Assembly (NCBI GenBank): GCA_943735955.1
Contig: OX030955.1
Span: forward strand, 5,334,769-5,398,768
Length of the DNA: 64,000 bases
Direction: 5' to 3'
Origin: Piscicola geometra
Taxonomy: Eukaryota; Annelida; Clitellata; Hirudinida; Piscicolidae
Each line of letters opens with the position of its first letter. Position 1 is the first letter of the stretch. The notes beneath the pieces were generated by a model that did not search any database, was not told the DNA's origin, and saw only the letters and a list, made by a program, of their open reading frames with translations. This document shows, one piece after another, positions 53,513 through 64,000 of this stretch. The translations under genes were made by a program, and so were the position numbers.

Positions 53513-54320
53513 TATTTGACGTGAGTCAATCACTCTTATAGAACTAGCAAATACTATGATTAATTTTTGGAAAATGAGTGCTTTTGAAGGCATTTCTAAA
53601 AGATTCTTCATAAAATCAATACTGTTTTTTTGTTGAATCCATTGATGAAGAATGAAGAGACCGTCGAAAGGCTCTTATTTGGACCCTTCACTTTATTAAA
53701 GGGAAAATTCGTACATTCGAGTGTGATTATAATATGAATGAAATGCAATCATTAAAAAACTTAATTCAATAAATAATATTTATTCAATGTTTTTTTAAAT
53801 TTTATGAATACAATTTTTATGAAATATAAACGTTATAAAACGCCATCTATACAGAAATATTACAAAATGATTTATTAAAAATAACATTTCATTGAATGTT
53901 TAGATGATGGTTGGAGGCACTGAGAGTGATATTCCAGTTGTTATAATCATTTAAAATATAGTTTCAAGTCAGGCTTCTTCATTTTAATCCAGCTTCAGTT
54001 TCTATATACTTGACCGACCATAAGGGATTCCACCCGTTTTTGGAACATATTTAAGAAAAATAACTTAATAATTTTATTTTCATTTATTTATTTTTGCGTT
54101 TGCGTAGATGTAAATATGCACAAAATTGTTATTCTTGAACACATAAAATTTATGTCATAAATAAACTTACGAAATCAATAAAATAAGTTTTGGAAATTAA
54201 TCTGTTAAATAGATATGTTTTCAGATCCTTACGAAACGTAAATAATGAATTGAAATTTGTTAAGTTAGAAGATAAAGTTAAAAAAGAAAAAATACTGGAT
54301 CAGAAGAAAAACTATTCAAC

Positions 54321-54582
54321 AGGAGCGGAGATGGCTTAGATGGTAGACGTCGGACTCAAAACTCAAAGGTTGCCTGTTCGAATCCTTGACGAGTAACCGT
54401 GAACTATCATATACCTAGTGTATATGATGCGGTGTTTGCGACGTATGCATTGAAAGATGTGTACGTCGTGTGGAGTGGCGTTTCTGGCGAATAAGAACCA
54501 TGGTTCTCAGAACCATTGTGACATGGCCAGCGTCTGTCCGACTGGGAACGATATAGAGCACACACAAAAAACACAAAAAATA
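54321..54582 (+). mobile_element. tRNA-derived SINE, family 1
   Basis: GGAGCGGAGATGGCTTAG head, A box TGGCTTAGATGG, B box GTTCGAATCC, body CATATACCTAGTGTATATG and ACCATGGTTCTCAGAACC, ending in an A-rich tail. Closely matches the copy at 12496-12757. Sequence from 54583 to about 55540 is AT-rich with no gene seen; a TA dinucleotide run lies at about 55467-55493. Confidence 0.8.
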
Positions 54583-55540
54583 ATTGAAAGGTTAATGCGG
54601 CCACCAATACGGCTGCTGCTAGCCAGAACCCACATTTTGAAAGTTTTTTTAGCTACCAGAAAATATTATTAAATTGTAATGAAATATTGTTTAGTTAGTT
54701 TTAACCATAAAAGATACGAAATAAGAGAAGAAACAAAACAATCTTTAAAAATATTTGTTCTGGTTATTCGATTGGCATTCTAATTTCAAAATGTGACATT
54801 GTCACATACAGTATGTGAGTATTTGAAATATTTTTTACAGTTTTTTATGGGATAAAATAAATATGCCCGTTTGCGGATATAATCCTCTATTATTGCTTTT
54901 AAATAGTCCAAATTATGGGAAGTTTGAGGTTGAAGTTAGGGTTAAGATTAGGGTAAGAGTTACTCAGCATAACATGAATTTAAAAAAAATTTAGTTACCC
55001 TTTAAATATATTAGTGTACTATGCATAGACAACATAAGCCCGGGTATATCTAATGTAAACCGTTAGCGCTCAGCAGTGTTATTATTAGAATTGCAAGAAA
55101 CATGATATCTAAATTGTCGTAACAGCGAAATTCAAATGGAAATTTTTGTTTCAATATATTAAGGTATTTAACATTGGTTTACGTTTCAAATATAATTTTA
55201 AAAATGCAATTTTTTGTTTATAACATTTTACCGGGCTTCAATTATGGTTCAACAGTTGAACTGCTCAACTAATACTTAAGGCTTAAGGGCCTTAAGTTTA
55301 AACTTTTAAGCTAAGCTATCTTACCAATCTCTAAATGACCATTGCCCCTGATTTAAAATGTCCGGTAATTTAGATTTATTAAGTTTACAAATTTATAATT
55401 TATAATATACTAATTTAGTATATTATAAACTTTATAATATAAAGCTTGTAATTTCCTTGTTCTGTTAATATATATATATATATATATATATTAATTACAA
55501 TTTTTATTAATAATATTTCAACTTTTTTTCGTTTTTTTAG

Positions 55541-55586
55541 ATTCTAAAGTTAAGGAGAAGTTACAGACTATTCTTAGTAATTGAAA
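55541..55586 (+). other. 5' UTR part of SLC6 exon after a likely leader intron
   Basis: A strong acceptor (long T-run, then TTTTTTTAG) ends at 55540, 46 bp before the SLC6 start codon. This implies a leader intron with an upstream untranslated exon, or a trans-splice acceptor. The upstream exon was not identified. Confidence 0.45.
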
Positions 55587-63961
<8,375 letters not shown>

Positions 63962-64000
63962 GTCAGTGACATCTCTCGTGATAAGTAAGCAGGGTATTTA

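Overview
This is a strongly AT-rich piece of an animal nuclear genome. The genes are split by introns, most exons are 75-230 bp, and the space between and inside genes is full of SINEs, MITE-like elements and microsatellites. There is no sign of bacterial or viral organisation. The tandem antistasin-like inhibitor genes, together with synaptogyrin, PGAP2, HDAC11-like, PCTP-like, SLC6 and peptide-GPCR genes, suggest a lophotrochozoan. A leech is my best guess, but that is inference from gene content and not a species call. All multi-exon models were built by hand from splice sites, reading-frame phase and remembered family sequence.

Layout. 1-2.5 kb: AT-rich, nothing supportable. 2.5-8.6 kb: two tandem paralogues on + for a secreted Ser/Thr-rich protein; the second has lost the C-terminal domain. 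SINEs and a segmental repeat lie between them. 8.9-9.8 kb: a LINE relic and a GAT-rich repeat. 10.5-14.4 kb: two tandem antistasin-like genes on -, each with a 20-nt microexon and a CTATATAAAG TATA box. 15.4-16.1 kb: a terminal-inverted-repeat element. 16.9-24.2 kb: a complete six-exon PGAP2 homologue on -. 24.2-33.8 kb: gene-poor, with a 24-bp tandem array, a transposase-like fragment, SINEs and a hAT-like element. 33.8-35.2 kb: an intronless peptide-type GPCR on -. 35.2-43.6 kb: gene-poor, with repeats. 43.6-46.7 kb: a complete nine-exon HDAC11-like gene on -. 47.0-48.8 kb: a complete six-exon PCTP-like START gene on +, head to head with it. 50.7-52.3 kb: a four-exon synaptogyrin on -. 55.6 kb to the right edge: the first seven coding exons of an SLC6 transporter, closest to glycine transporters, on +; it continues past the window.

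The genes do not form one pathway. Synaptogyrin, the SLC6 transporter and the GPCR are all compatible with neural expression, and the antistasin-like and Ser/Thr-rich proteins are secreted. PGAP2 acts in GPI-anchor maturation and PCTP-like proteins carry phosphatidylcholine. The most notable result is that the HDAC11-like protein keeps the family length and fold motifs but has replaced two predicted zinc ligands, one active-site His and the catalytic Tyr, so it is predicted to be a pseudo-deacylase. Other points of interest are the paired 20-nt microexons that sit in different reading phases, microsatellites at splice sites of the SLC6 and HDAC11-like genes, a SINE with a conserved 3' stem-loop plus a matching empty site, and small hAT-type foldback elements with exact 8-bp target duplications.
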